A DNA stretch of 64,000 nucleotides from Pseudofabraea citricarpa (taxonomy: Eukaryota > Ascomycota > Leotiomycetes > Helotiales > Dermateaceae): NCBI GenBank assembly GCA_029641185.1, contig JAPWGK010000024.1:310001-374000 (forward strand), written 5' to 3'. Each line of letters opens with the position of its first letter. The stretch's first letter is position 1. The position numbers and the translations under genes were made by a program. Shown here in pieces: positions 1 to 11,010 of this stretch. The notes under the pieces are model-generated. The model searched no databases, was not told the origin of the DNA, and worked only from the letters and a program-made list of their open reading frames with translations.

Positions 1-30
1 GAAATAAAAATTGAGAGAGATTCCACTTAC

Positions 31-367
31 TCCGGATCCAATCTACCAGCTTCAGAATCCATTCATCGTCACCATGAGCATCGTATTTGCTTCCCGTCAA
101 CAGCACGGCATCAATATCGCCCACGTCGTCCGGGTCAGGAATCTTGCCTCCCTCCGGCTCGACGACGAATTTCATCACCGTTTCAATCTCCAGTGGTGGT
201 TCATGATTCCTTCCCGCCGTGGAGAACAAGTCGTGAAAGATCTCGCCAAAGGTTCCCTTGCGCACGCTGGTTGATTTAAAGGTCTGGTCGGTTTCTAGTA
301 CAAGCATGCGTACTCGACCTGGGTGGCTAGAGCCGGTGGTTTTCACATCTAGCGAAGCCGTTGCCAT
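31..367 (-). CDS. Class I glutamine amidotransferase-like protein, 5' exon (runs off the window)
   Basis: This is the first exon of a gene that continues beyond the left edge. The ATG is at 367 and the frame stays open for 112 codons to a GTAAGT donor at 30-25. The visible protein has a basic lead, then the core start RMLVLETDQ, and later DIDAVLLTGSKYDAHGDDEW. That last stretch is the beta-strand/TGS turn typical of fungal GMP-synthase-like class I amidotransferases (GATase1). The catalytic Cys-His-Glu residues would lie in the missing part. Family members release ammonia from glutamine or are uncharacterised homologues, so the substrate cannot be told here. The gene is divergent from the Mpv17-like gene, with 1.1 kb between their starts. 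Family assignment is fairly safe; exact function is not. Confidence 0.75.
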
Positions 368-1506
368 GACGGAGCAAGAGCGAGAGCGAGACTGTGTAGG
401 CGAAGCGATCTGGGAATACGCTGGCAGCAAGAGGCGACGGCACACAGAAATCGAGGCTGAAGAGAATGTCGAAAATTGTCTTTGGATTGTCATTTCCAGA
501 CTTGTTCTATCTATAGTTTGGAGATCTGGAGGCTGTTCTAACCCCGAGATGTTGGTGACGAAGGAGGCTCTTTGCTAAAACGTAATAGTCTCAATTGAAG
601 GCTCGGCGCGATGAATCCATGACGATGTCAAGAGAATAAAACCTAGAATCCCACGCGTAATTTGCATCTAACTAATCGCATTGCAGAACTTGCTTTGAGG
701 GTTTTCGGCTGCAAGATCCGTCTTGGTATGGCGAAACTCGTGTAATATTATGTGTGCTAAAGCCTGCGAGTTGGGAGATCTTGGCGTGAGAAAACCCTCT
801 TCGTATAATAATCGATGTGGAATAAATAATAGAAGACTTCTAATGGCTTGTATGAAGAAAGGGCTTTTTTGTAACTTGCCTGGCTGTTTGTTGGTTTTGA
901 AAGTAATTGCAGGTCTGTACTAAAGCAGATCTCTTCATTTTGTCTAAGATTCCTATGCATAATCTATTCGAGTTATAGGCAGCATCTAAATAGCCAGAGA
1001 ATTGTGTATTATTTGGGAGATAGTTCATACTATAAGGACTTTGAGAGCATTTCAGTTCCAAATATGAAAACATTTGATCGAGATGGCGACCTGCCGAGCT
1101 CCCGTCCAGGTTGGTTTCAACTTTAGCGAGCTGGGGCTCCATGTGGATTCGAAGTCCGTCGTGCAACAAAATACAATACATCGGATCACCTGCATAATAT
1201 GACTAAATCCACCCCGAGAGCTGGTAGGTAGGTATTTAGATTGGGAGGCTCAATCGATCACTTTGGAAAAGAGAAATGCACGTGATTGCTTATATCATGT
1301 GATGCCCGGGTTCCGCTTCCGGATGGCGTGCTTCTAGAACAGGGTCGCGGATGGTGATCGGCTTCGCCCTACCCGTTCCGAGGCACAGCCGTCGCCGTCC
1401 ACGCCATCAAAAGACCCTTTTCGTTGTCCTGTCACCTGCCCACCAATATTTCTCCCTCAACAAACAAAACCTCCTACACACGATGCGATAGCAAAGCACC
1501 CCAAAC
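368..1506. other. Divergent intergenic region
   Basis: This 1.1 kb separates two divergent genes and presumably carries both promoters. A minus-strand frame of 113 codons (840-1181) is open but has no recognisable domain. I see CACGTG-like and CATGTGA-like hexamers near 1277-1302 but no defined operator. Confidence 0.5.
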
Positions 1507-2364
1507 ATGGCGATACTCATCAAGAACAGCGCCCGCATACTATTGCGTCGTGCGCACCCACGAACTCCCTCCCAGACTACCAAGCGCCACTCCTCCAACT
1601 CCCCCACTCCAAAGAACGACCCCACCACGACCACCGGCACTTCGATCCCAGTTCCCAATACCGTCGCAACACTCCCACTATGGCAGCGCCTGGGGCCGCT
1701 GACACGAGGACTTGAGGCGTATGGCAGGAGTCAGAGAAAGAGGCCTTATGCGACTCAGTTCTGCAGCAGTTTGGTCATCTACTTCCTGGGAGACTTGAGC
1801 GCCCAGAGCATTACTGGAGAGGATTATGATCCCAAGAGGACAGTACGAGCCTTGTTGATCGGGGCCGGAAGTTCAATACCAAGTTATAAATGGTGAGTTT
1901 GGAGGTCTCCAAGTCCAAAAGCGCATTGCTGACGTCAGAGCAGGTTTATGTTCTTAGGAAATCACTTCAACTACCGCTCTGCAATCCTTTCTCTGGCGAC
2001 TAAGGTTACTGTGAACCAACTCGCCTTCACCCCGATATTCAACTCCTACTTCTTCGGCATGCAGTCTTTCCTGTCTGGCGACAGCCTACCTGAGGTGTGG
2101 GATCGCATACGCCGAACCGTCCCGATTTCCTTTGTCAACAGCTGTAAATTATGGCCGGCAGTCACAGCGTTCAGCTTTACGTTCATTGATCCTCATTATA
2201 GAAGCATATTTGCAGGGTTTGTTGCGATTGGCTGGCAGACATATCTGAGTTATTTGAATCGCATGGCCGAAGAAGCAGAATCACTCTTGAAGCCGGTCGC
2301 TTCCAGTACAGGAACCGAGAGAGAACCTAAGATGAGAATCGAGCAGAAAGCCGAAGCATGTTAG
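1507..2364 (+). CDS. Mpv17/PMP22 family membrane protein
   Basis: Two exons, 1507-1892 and 1944-2364, are joined across a 51-bp GTGAGT..CAG intron; the split codon becomes Trp. The product is 268 residues. The N-terminus is rich in Arg, Ser and Thr and lacks acidic residues at first, as in a mitochondrial presequence. The central part has hydrophobic segments. The C-terminus carries the family signature: a Cys-Lys-Leu-Trp-Pro-Ala stretch, then DPHYRSIFAG, then a Trp followed by TYLSYLNR. Family members (yeast Sym1, mammalian Mpv17 and PMP22) are four-helix proteins of the mitochondrial inner or peroxisomal membrane, linked to metabolite passage and stress. The presequence-like start favours mitochondria (inference). 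The start codon has a good context (ccaaacATGGCG). Confidence 0.88.
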
Positions 2365-3347
2365 ATTGCTTCTGGATAGACTAGTTTGGAGACATACATA
2401 GGCAGGACTTGATGCCAAATTTCCTTTGTTGTAGACACAGACATAGAACTGGCGTTTGGGATAAACTTTTGGGAAGGGGGCAGCTGTCTCTGCGGGAAGG
2501 ATATACCAAGACGTCATAAAGACGATTTCTTTTACATAGAACCAAGAACATAAGGGATTCATTGATACACATCATATGAAGCACAATAAACCGTAAAATT
2601 CCAACTACATCGGATTCACTTGAAGGCCTATAAACTAAGAAGTTTCTGAAATTTTCCTTCCAAGCCCTTGCAACTACTCTCCATATCTCTCAGCCATTGA
2701 ATTCCATGATGCTTTGAGTCTCAGGAAGAGCGCACTTCGTGCACACGAGGTACATGGACACGCGCACGCCAAACCAGCACGGTGCTCGGCTAACTTTTCT
2801 CCTTTTCTCCTCCTCGCTAGGTAGCGAGCCACGTGAAGGCTCCCCCTTTCATACACACACGCACCCGCTATCCCAAAGAGGAAACTCACGGGACGAGCGC
2901 CCTCGCCCACGGGACCTGGAGGCAGGTATATAGAACCAAATAGCAAATTTGCCCCCAACAGCTGGCAGATCAGAACTGACGCCAGCGGGCGTAATACCCA
3001 GGCTTACAAACACACATACACATAAGATCTTGGTCGCTCGTGTAATACCCGGACCTGACAACAGGTTGCTTATCGGGTTACTTGAGCCCGGACTAAGTCG
3101 CTCATTGGGTTGCCCTGATTTTTTGGCGGTTTCTCTTTTTGTGTTTTTGGTTTTTGGTTGTGGGGATGTTGGGTGAATATATGTACACGTGCCTACCTAG
3201 TAACTAGATACGCAGCACACGCAGCACACGTAGCGTATAAATACATATGTACACATGGACTTGGTTGGATTGTGTCTTGTTCTACTACGTATAGGTAGGT
3301 ATTCATACATACATGGATGACACTCTATCTATCACTCTTACAAAATG
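2365..3347. other. Intergenic region without recognisable gene
   Basis: Only short overlapping frames on both strands (about 2674-3176) are seen, none with a domain. The stretch marks the left edge of a 13 kb gene-poor region. Confidence 0.5.
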
Positions 3348-3660
3348 CTCGCTCCACCTAGGTAAGTCTCTCTGTAGCTTCATCCTTTTCCGTCCTAGGG
3401 AACTATATTCATCCCAACATCTTAAAGTCGTTCTTTCTTCTGGTAAATGCGGATTGCTCATCCATAAATCCTTCTCTCATCTCCTTCTATCCAGGTCTTC
3501 CTACAGAGTACTCGCTCTGCCTAGGTAAGTCTCTCTCCAGCTACATCTCGTTCCTCTCTGGGGAACTATATTTATCCCAACATCTTAAAGTCGTTCTTTC
3601 TTCTGGTAAGTCGGAAGTCCAGTCTCTCGTCTCCTTCTATCCAGGTCTCCCTACATCCTC
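3348..3660 (+). repeat. Two-copy tandem repeat, 163 and 150 bp
   Basis: The unit begins CTCGCTC..CCTAGGTAAGTCTCTC at 3348 and again at 3511. Both copies contain GGAACTATATT(C/T)ATCCCAACATC, then a TTCTTCTGGTAA(A/G)T stretch, and end with CTTCTATCCAGGTC. The second copy lacks about 13 bp. Each unit contains strings resembling splice donors (GGTAAGT) and acceptors (TATCCAG), so the duplication may derive from an exon-intron segment. No long frame is kept. Confidence 0.8.
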
Positions 3661-3897
3661 GCCTCCTTCGAAGGGCGTCCTTCGTCATTGTCCATATTCA
3701 TATCCAGCTCCCCTTCTACCCTGATATATCCTTCATCCCCCAAGCCATATCTCTTGGGCGCGGGCGAAAAAAAAAAGAGAAACCTCCATGATCGATGTAA
3801 CGGCCCCGACTGTTTTGGAGACATGTTCCAAGGACGGCTCGTGAGGTTCTCTTTTGTTTCTCATCGCAATACTCCCTGCCTTCCAAGCGGCACTTCT

Positions 3898-5445
3898 CTA
3901 AGAGGAGTCTTCGCACCCCGTGCTTGCTCCTCCACACATTTGGCAATTGGCTGGATCTTTTGTAGGAAGCTTGTTAAAAGTGCGAGCGATTAAAGGCTCC
4001 TTTGACTCTCCTCGACCATCCCCTAGCCTTCCAAGCGGCACTTCTCCGCAACCCGTGCCTGCTCCGCCACACATTTGGCAATTGACTATATTGTTTGCAA
4101 GACACGATAAAAGGACGGTCGATCGATCGATTAGAGAGAGACTGCTTCGTTTCTCCTCACAAATTTCCCAGTCCTCCAAGTGCTACTTGACGAAGGGGAC
4201 TCATGATAATCCGTGCCTGGTTCTCCTCACACTTCGTGAGCGATCCGTATTGGATGCAGGAACAAGTTACAAGGACTGCCGATGCTCCAGACTTCGACAA
4301 AGCCCGTACCTTCACTGCCTGGTTCACAGCGCTATTCCTGCCAACACAAGTACGAACCATGCCAGCTCTCTTTCGACGTTGACAGTTGCCCATGGTCTGC
4401 AAGAACACGCCGAAAGCACAGCCGGTGCGGCTGAGCCGGTCATTCCGAACGTCCATAGAAGAACACCCTCTATTCTATGGAAGCTTTGTAAATCGTGTGG
4501 GTGCGTTCCAAGGACAGCCGATGATCTGATTCCTCGATTCGGTTATGCTTGCGCATCCTTTTCGCCAGTTGACATGGTGTTGTTTCCACTGATATAATCT
4601 CTGCAAACCTGTGCCTGACCTTCTATTCGATTCGCAATTTCCCATAATGCACATGCATGTGTCGAGATCGTGCCGATGCGTCGACTCTGTGATTCTGAGC
4701 GTCCATGGACGGTAATTTCGTGAAGGCGTTCCAAAGACTAAAACTTGTATGGCCTTTCGTGTATGCCCCCGCATTCCCTCCATCAGATGCTATGTTACTA
4801 TTTCCACTGATATAAGTATACCGTGCCTCGCTCTCATCACATTTCTAGCAATTCCCCATATATTCTCTAGGAACTTGTTAAAAGTATAGCCTGGTATGGT
4901 CACTCGTTAGTTCCGAGCGTCCAAGGAAGGTAGGGAGTTTGGTAGATATAGCCCGAGTACTCTGAGAACTGCCAATGATTTGAGTCTTTGAGTATATCCG
5001 CGTATTCCCTCCCTCGGATATGATATTGTTATATCCACTAACGTAACTGTGCCAGCTTCGCCGCAGTTTTCACAGTTTCCCATTTTTCTCTATGAACTTG
5101 TCGAAATCACATCCCATTGCAGTTGATTCTGTGATTCTGATCGTCCATGGAAAGTACTTTCGTGACCGTATGGAAAATAACTGCCTGATCTGATTCTCCG
5201 AGCGTGTCCGCGCGGGCCCTCACCTTCCAATTGCTATCTCCACTGCCGTGCCATGAATATCTGCAAGCTGTGCCTGCGCCTCTGCATTTGCTGCAATTTC
5301 CCATGGTGCTCGAGAGCGTGTTAAAAGGACTGCCAGATGCTCCAGTTGTTGAACTGATCCGCTCATTCACTCCGGCAGTCAAGTGCTATTTCTAACATCT
5401 GCAACCCGTGCCTGCTCCACTACAGCGCGGACAGTTCGGAATTCT
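3898..5445 (-). pseudogene. Decayed tandem array encoding a ~73-residue CxxCxGxG repeat
   Basis: Reading the minus strand, a motif of the form GNCxxCxGAGTxC recurs with centres near 5420, 5285, 5070, 4835, 4620, 4360, 4070 and 3930. Clear copies are CPRCSGAGTGC, CSKCRGAGTAC, CQMCGGAGTGC and CQMCGGASTGC; others have lost cysteines or carry stops. Between motifs, further words recur: YISGN(N/S)N, GGNA, TK(V/L)xSMDxQNHR and FNK(F/L). The central period is about 210-220 bp (about 73 codons) and shorter at the edges. Frames shift between units, so no intact gene remains unless many introns separate the units. CxxCxGxG is the spacing of DnaJ-type zinc centres, but there is no J domain or other DnaJ part. 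I do not recognise the parent protein. Confidence 0.6.
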
Positions 5446-8400
5446 GTGTAAGACCAGCCATGGTGTAGAAGATTCGGAATGCTGAGGAAGACTGTGTCGA
5501 AAGAACTGATCGTGGGCCTTGATTTCGAAGACTTCCCTGGTGGCGTTGTCCACCAATTGCTTCCACTGTCAGGAATCTTCGAAGTCGTGCTGCTCTTTTG
5601 CAGAATTGACAGCCAGTCGATGAATTTAAGACGGCATTCCAAAAACTGCCAATGATTCCTACGCTCGGCTTATCTCGCTCGTCCTACTCATCGAACTCCT
5701 CCTACTCCTCCTCAAACTTCTCCGACTCATCCCTCTCAACTTCCAGTTATTGATCGCTCCTCTCCAAGACGGGCGGTCCCCCAGCCATGCTCTCAATCGT
5801 TTATAAACTTGAAAGTCTCAAGGATGATTCAGCTGTTGCAAATTCTCTAGCTGTGTCTTCCCGCTCTTTTGACAGCAGATTCAAATCGCACCCCATAACC
5901 GTACTCAAGCCATTTACCGTTCTCATCCACCATGGGATGAAAGAACGAGGCGTACTCAACTGAACACTAGTAATGTGTAATAGATACTGGAGAAAGTTTT
6001 GGATGTGTCTCTTGCAATTCGCTATGCGTGGAGATAGTAGTGGCTGGTTATCTTGCGTTGGTTTATTCCACTCCATTCAGGTAGCTCTCCTGTCTCGGTG
6101 TCCGGAGGTATTCTTGGCGTATCCCTTCATGTTATTGTTGATTGGATGCGTACATGATATCAGAACGTTCTTCACAAGCGATAACGTTTTAGTTTCTGGC
6201 TAATCCGGATACTGTGCAGAGGCTGCAACTTGAAATCTCTAATTCGGACTGGCACCTCTCCATGTCTTGGCCAATCAGGATATCTTGCTGAAACAGTAAC
6301 ACTCCAAGTGCGATCAGTAGTATTCCATTTTATGGCAAAGCCTTTTCCAATGGCAGCGTCTAGGCTTCTATGCAGACTCGAAGCATGTTCTTATGTTCGT
6401 TGCTGTCCATTCTGGGTTTCAATGGGTTGAAATGTTGACGACTGCCGACAGCAGTTCTCTGAGGGCCTATGGTTGCGTTTGATTAGGCCGTTGTTGGCGA
6501 TTTTCTATGGTGTAGAGCCTCTCCTTCTTCGGTGCTCAATCTGGGCATCTTGGTACGATTACCTGTATCATCTGTCGGAGACTCTGCGTCAACGTTTTTC
6601 TTGTTGGTTTGGAATATTTCGGGAGCTGTGATGATAGAGTATCTTATTCGGTTTCCGGGATCATGTACTTCATCTTGTAAGATATAGGATATCCACAGCC
6701 CGGCACAGTCAAGTTCTGTGCTTCCGGCAGTGTCATATCCAGAACGTTACAAGCGAAGGGCCATGATATGATAATTCATGGGAACTTTTGGTGACTTTGC
6801 GTGTGATAGCATAAATGATCCCGCAGTATAGTAGATAAGGATGACGGACGGTCAGGTTTGCTCCCAATGCCAAGAATATAGGAGCAAGTATATTTTGAAC
6901 TTTTGGTGGTGGACGCGCTGGTTGTACGCTCTTTTTAGTCGTCGGCGTATATATTCTCGCTGTTCTGGACCGTCTGACGAGCTACGAGGAAGAACCAATT
7001 TCGTTACTCGAATTTCGAGAGATCGATCGTTCGTCATCGTTGCCAAGATTGGCAGTCTATGGCTGCATGATAGATAACCACTGCCGTTTGACCTTTAGTC
7101 AGGTTGACGTTCCTGCCATATACTGGAAATCGATGATTCAATATTTCATATTCGGCAGAGGCCATGATGATACGAATAGTCCCGAGACACAACGCAGCAG
7201 CAGGCAAGTAAAGGAACCTGAGGGGAATTTTGAGCAGACGGACTTCTGTTGGATCTGCAGCTGTAATATTTCGTTGAATGCAAATCGCCAGCCACGGACG
7301 CTGCATGATTGCATCGATTTTTCGCGAGATTCCCAGCAGCAAGTGACTTATCAGCTTCTTCCCCATGAAGGTTCAGAAGATTTTGCTTAACCTGTTCGGA
7401 AAACTTTGCTTCGTATTTTAGAAGCTCTTGCATATCAAAGATATTGCTGTCAGTCAGACAGGCACTTGTCTCCATTGATCTCACATGCCCTAGTTCGTAG
7501 AATGCGGGTCAAGCTCTACTGCTATCCTCATATGCTTTGATTGAGTATTCTCGTCGTTCTCGTTGTTCTCGTCTGTATTCTCAATTCTGGCTGCTTTTGC
7601 ACGGTCCTGTTTATCTCTCCTCCGGGCCTAATTTGATGTTTTATATCGATCTGGGAGATATGGTCCAACGAGGAATAATAGAAGTTGCCATGAGTTGTCA
7701 TGAGTACTACACGTATCATGCATAGATGTAGTTCCACCTCCAAATAACCTCGAGCAAAGACAATGCAGTTCCGACAGACCTGGAATGACTAGGATCCAAA
7801 GGGAAAAGAGTTCTCCTGTCATACGCTTACAAATGGAGTCCGTGAGATTAGCGAAGACATTTTCCATGTGACCGTATGAGGAATATATTTCGACCTCCCC
7901 TTTTATAATTGTATCAGGGAGCCGTAATATGGAGGAGCTAATCCAAGGATGGCGATATATTTGTCAATGAGTTGGCTAACATGTTTTGTACCCAGCTTCT
8001 CTTGCGCCGATTTCATCTTCGTTGCGACGCTACATGCGACATTGCAGGACATGATATAGGATCCTAATCTTGAGACTGAATGCTGCGATTCTGATAGTTT
8101 TGATTCATTTCAGGTACGCTGGTTGCCTAGTCATCTGGCCGTATTATGTGAATTTCGTACTCGGGGCTTTGACCGGGCGAAGTTGACCAGTAGAGATAGA
8201 TAGAACTTGCTTCAGCCTCTCGCATTTCAAGGCTGTTTGCTACCTCTTTTTTGACTTGGCGAGAAAGCACTCTTCTTCTTCTGATACTGGAACGTATTTA
8301 TTTTTCGTGCATTGGATCCTGCGTTTGCTCGCTCTGTGGGAGATTTTTGTGGGCGTTTAAGACGTAGCTGATGAAACGTATCTGTATTATTTTGCCCCGA

Positions 8401-8615
8401 AAGATTTTGCCTAGGATCTTCAGTGAGAATGTTTGGGTGTCACATACTCTTCCAGAGCTTGAACGTCCGTCAAGCTCTTGCACAAGCGAAGGGATGCTCT
8501 GAGCTTTGCTGATGAAAGCATCGCATCGCCTCTCTGGTCATTGTTCGTTATCGAATGTGTTCTAGAAAGCCCGACAAGATCGAAACTAGCATTCTGGAGG
8601 TGCTTAATGGTGTCG
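5446..8615. other. Gene-poor region with weak fragments only
   Basis: No intact gene is recognised. The best-looking stretches are overlapping minus-strand frames at 7034-7366 (110 codons) and 7146-7484 (112 codons), opposite a plus frame at 7040-7390. None carries a domain I know. They could be exons of a decayed gene, because the two minus frames read as plausible protein in succession. A pyrimidine-rich run lies at 5680-5750. Confidence 0.4.
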
Positions 8616-8677
8616 TAACAGAAGACTGCCAAGTGGCGGATAAATGTTAACAGAAGACTGCCATCTGGTGGATAAAT
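8616..8677. repeat. Two-copy 31-bp tandem repeat
   Basis: TAACAGAAGACTGCC begins at 8616 and again at 8647, followed by (A/T)..TGG(C/T)GGATAAAT in both copies. The repeat overlaps the 5' end of a 70-codon minus-strand frame (8420-8632) of unknown meaning. Confidence 0.85.
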
Positions 8678-10289
8678 ATTGACAGTGGTGATGTCCTCGA
8701 TTTGGGTTTAATCCTTTGCATGCAAGCTGGTGGTCTTCTTGGTGCATTCATCGCTCTCCTCACCTAAGAAACAAATGCCATTTGCTTTCGGTGTGAGAGA
8801 TGCCTTGACGAGTGAAAAGACTCGAGGTTAAGGTGACCAAGGTGATTAAGGTGGCAAGGGAAGTAATTGGATGAAGGTGATATATGATAAAGCAGGTAGC
8901 GAAGGTAGTACGGTTCGGTAAATGTGCTCTTTTCCTATGCGCTCTCTCTTCGTGTCTTCTCTCTCCGTGTGTGCGATCTCATTCATTTGCCCGACTTGGT
9001 CGGGGGTTGTGGGATTCAAAGATATCGTGATGAAATTCATTTATTTTGGGTTTGTCCAGCATCAGAGAGAACACTTCCGCGGTGTGTATTCGATGCTGCT
9101 GGGAAATTCAGGGGAGAGAATCCATTTGAGGTAATAAAAACTCGTGGGTAGCAGAGACGGTAAAAGCGGTACGGGAAACGGAGGAATGAGTCATGAGTCT
9201 GCATGCTTCTGTTCAACTTGCGCAATTCTGTTAAACCCCAAAAGAGTTGCTGAATGATATATTAGGCTTGCGATTTTTGTTAGCATTTGTTTCGAAAGTG
9301 CTAAGATGGAAAGAGGACTGAATAGGCTTACTCATGCTCTTTAAAATAAGATTGGCACCCCAAACCCGCACAAGATATACAATATGCATGTACAAGACGA
9401 GAAAAACATACGCTTCACTCTCCTTGAACCTTCGTTAAACTCGTCAACTGGTGGCTGGTCTTTGTAGCTTGTTTTCGTGGCAAAGTCTTTGTAGCTAGTC
9501 TACACACAATTGTCCTTTTAGCGTTAGCGTTTAGAAAAGGGCAAAAGCCAAGGTGGTTCCTCTCGACTTACATCGCGATGTATGGTACATGAATATATAG
9601 GGTATCGCAGCAACGAGTGTGGCCGACTGAGATCATGAGAACCTCTATCACGAGAAGCTGGAAAGATTCGATGTCTGAAGTGTTTCAGATCGGGATATCA
9701 GGAATGTGTTAAAATGGATCTGATTCTGAATATGTCAGCTGGAAATACGTAACAAAGCGTTCGAGTCTTGGCTCGCGTCTCAAAAAGATCCGGCTGGAAA
9801 GAGAAGAAGCAACGGGTATGACTTACAAGTTACAAGTGATACTGGAAGATCATGAGCAGGCAAAGAAGTGTGCAGGATTGACAGTTTAGATCTTAATCGA
9901 GAACACTGAATCTAAACTCTTTCAAGACGTGATTCTCCAAGTCTCTCTCAAATCCGCCTATCTTTTTCGAAAGACTAACAAGTATTCGCAGCTGGTTGCT
10001 TGCAGAACTGGGTTTGGCGCACTCGGGAAGTTGAACATCTTTCAAATTAGCAAGATGCTGAGAATATGTAGAAAACAACAGAGCTTACAAAAGCACACTC
10101 GTGGTGCGACTTGCTGCTTTCGTCCAGAAGATTATGGCAATATGAAGTACTCGTGTCCGAAACGTAGGAGAGGGCAGCCAAACCTAATCGACTTGTAGGT
10201 ATTGCAGTTTCCGCACGATATGGCCTTAGTTGTAAATGCGAATGACATCCAGCTTCGTTGTCTCCATTAAACTCTAAAGGTAGCTTGAT
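8678..10289. other. Intergenic region, no recognisable gene
   Basis: Only short frames are present. Minus-strand frames at 9893-10078 and 10047-10298 lie directly downstream of the copia remnant in its reading direction and may be further decayed element sequence. One of them contains an FNGDNEAG-like string that recalls the NGDxNPAD region at the end of copia RNase H. Confidence 0.4.
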
Positions 10290-10500
10290 CTCGTCCACAG
10301 GTAGCTTGGCGCGGGCACATTCTATCGATCATTAAGCGCTTCTCCTATGTAGTTCCCAATCGAACAAGGTAATCGAGGAGTGATTTTGAATCGGTACAGA
10401 TTGACAGTGGAACTGTGGTGAATAGTATATCGCCAAGAGTTGACTTGATCGAGCTAGCTATCATGAACAACAATCTCTCTGTTTTCCCAGACGATCAAAG
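10290..10500 (-). mobile_element. Degenerate Ty1/copia RNase H fragment
   Basis: On the minus strand from about 10490 a frame reads through ASSIKSTLGDIL, then VPLSICTDSKSLLDYLV and RLGTT. A TAG stop at 10345-10347 follows, and reading on gives EKRLMID. This is the RNase H core of fungal Ty1/copia polyproteins, whose usual form is CTDSKSLYDCLVKLGTTQEKRLMID. The stop sits exactly where a Gln codon is expected, so CAG to TAG is a single C-to-T change, as RIP or ordinary decay would give. Frame is lost soon after. No LTRs, integrase or reverse transcriptase were recognised nearby, so this is an isolated relic. Confidence 0.7.
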
Positions 10501-10598
10501 AATATTCGGTTCTGGATAACTTTGGGCAGTGAGTATGCGTAAGGTCTAAATACAATAAGTTAGAGACTCTCGTCTTGCAATGCTCAAGATTTACTCAC

Positions 10599-11010
10599 AG
10601 ATCTGAATTGTTGGCTCCTTGCTAGAAGCCTCCGTAAATTCTGGGTTAGACAGTTCGAATGCCAGCTGAGGGCGAAATAATGAACATATGATTGAGAAGG
10701 CAGCTATGACAAGTTAGATATCGCGATGAGCTTGTAAAATTTACCTAGTCAGGGTCAGGGCAGGAAAAGGAAGAATACACATACCGCAACCCAGTGCTGT
10801 ATCGTCCTGCGAAATAACAGCTGATTTGCTTGACAGGACGTAGCTGCCGGACGTAGTTGGTACTTCGAACTTGAAGACTGGGTAGGATGTGACTCGGGCG
10901 GCCTGATCCAGTTTTGGTATCGTTCTGTTCTGTCGTCTTAGCAGTATGGCTAAAGGCCCCCCGTACACATATCCCCAAATACTCGGTCTAAACCCCCATA
11001 CAGATCGTTT
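10599..11010 (-). pseudogene. Possible exon fragments of an unknown decayed gene
   Basis: A minus frame open from 11010 to a GTATGT donor at 10784 joins in frame, across an 81-bp intron with an ATCTAAC branch-like site and CATAG acceptor, to an exon at 10599-10703. That exon ends at a GTGAGT donor. The joined text includes YPVFKFEVPTTSGSYVLSS and FRPQLAFELSNPEF. The next exon does not continue in phase, so the gene is either broken or misread. It abuts the copia relic and may be part of it. No family is recognised. Confidence 0.25.

Noticed and set aside
840..1181. 113-codon minus-strand frame between two divergent genes
   Set aside because: No domain, no splice support and overlaps other frames; likely chance in promoter DNA.
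3898..5445. CRISPR-like array
   Set aside because: Units are ~215 bp and diverged, share coding words and belong to a eukaryotic genome.
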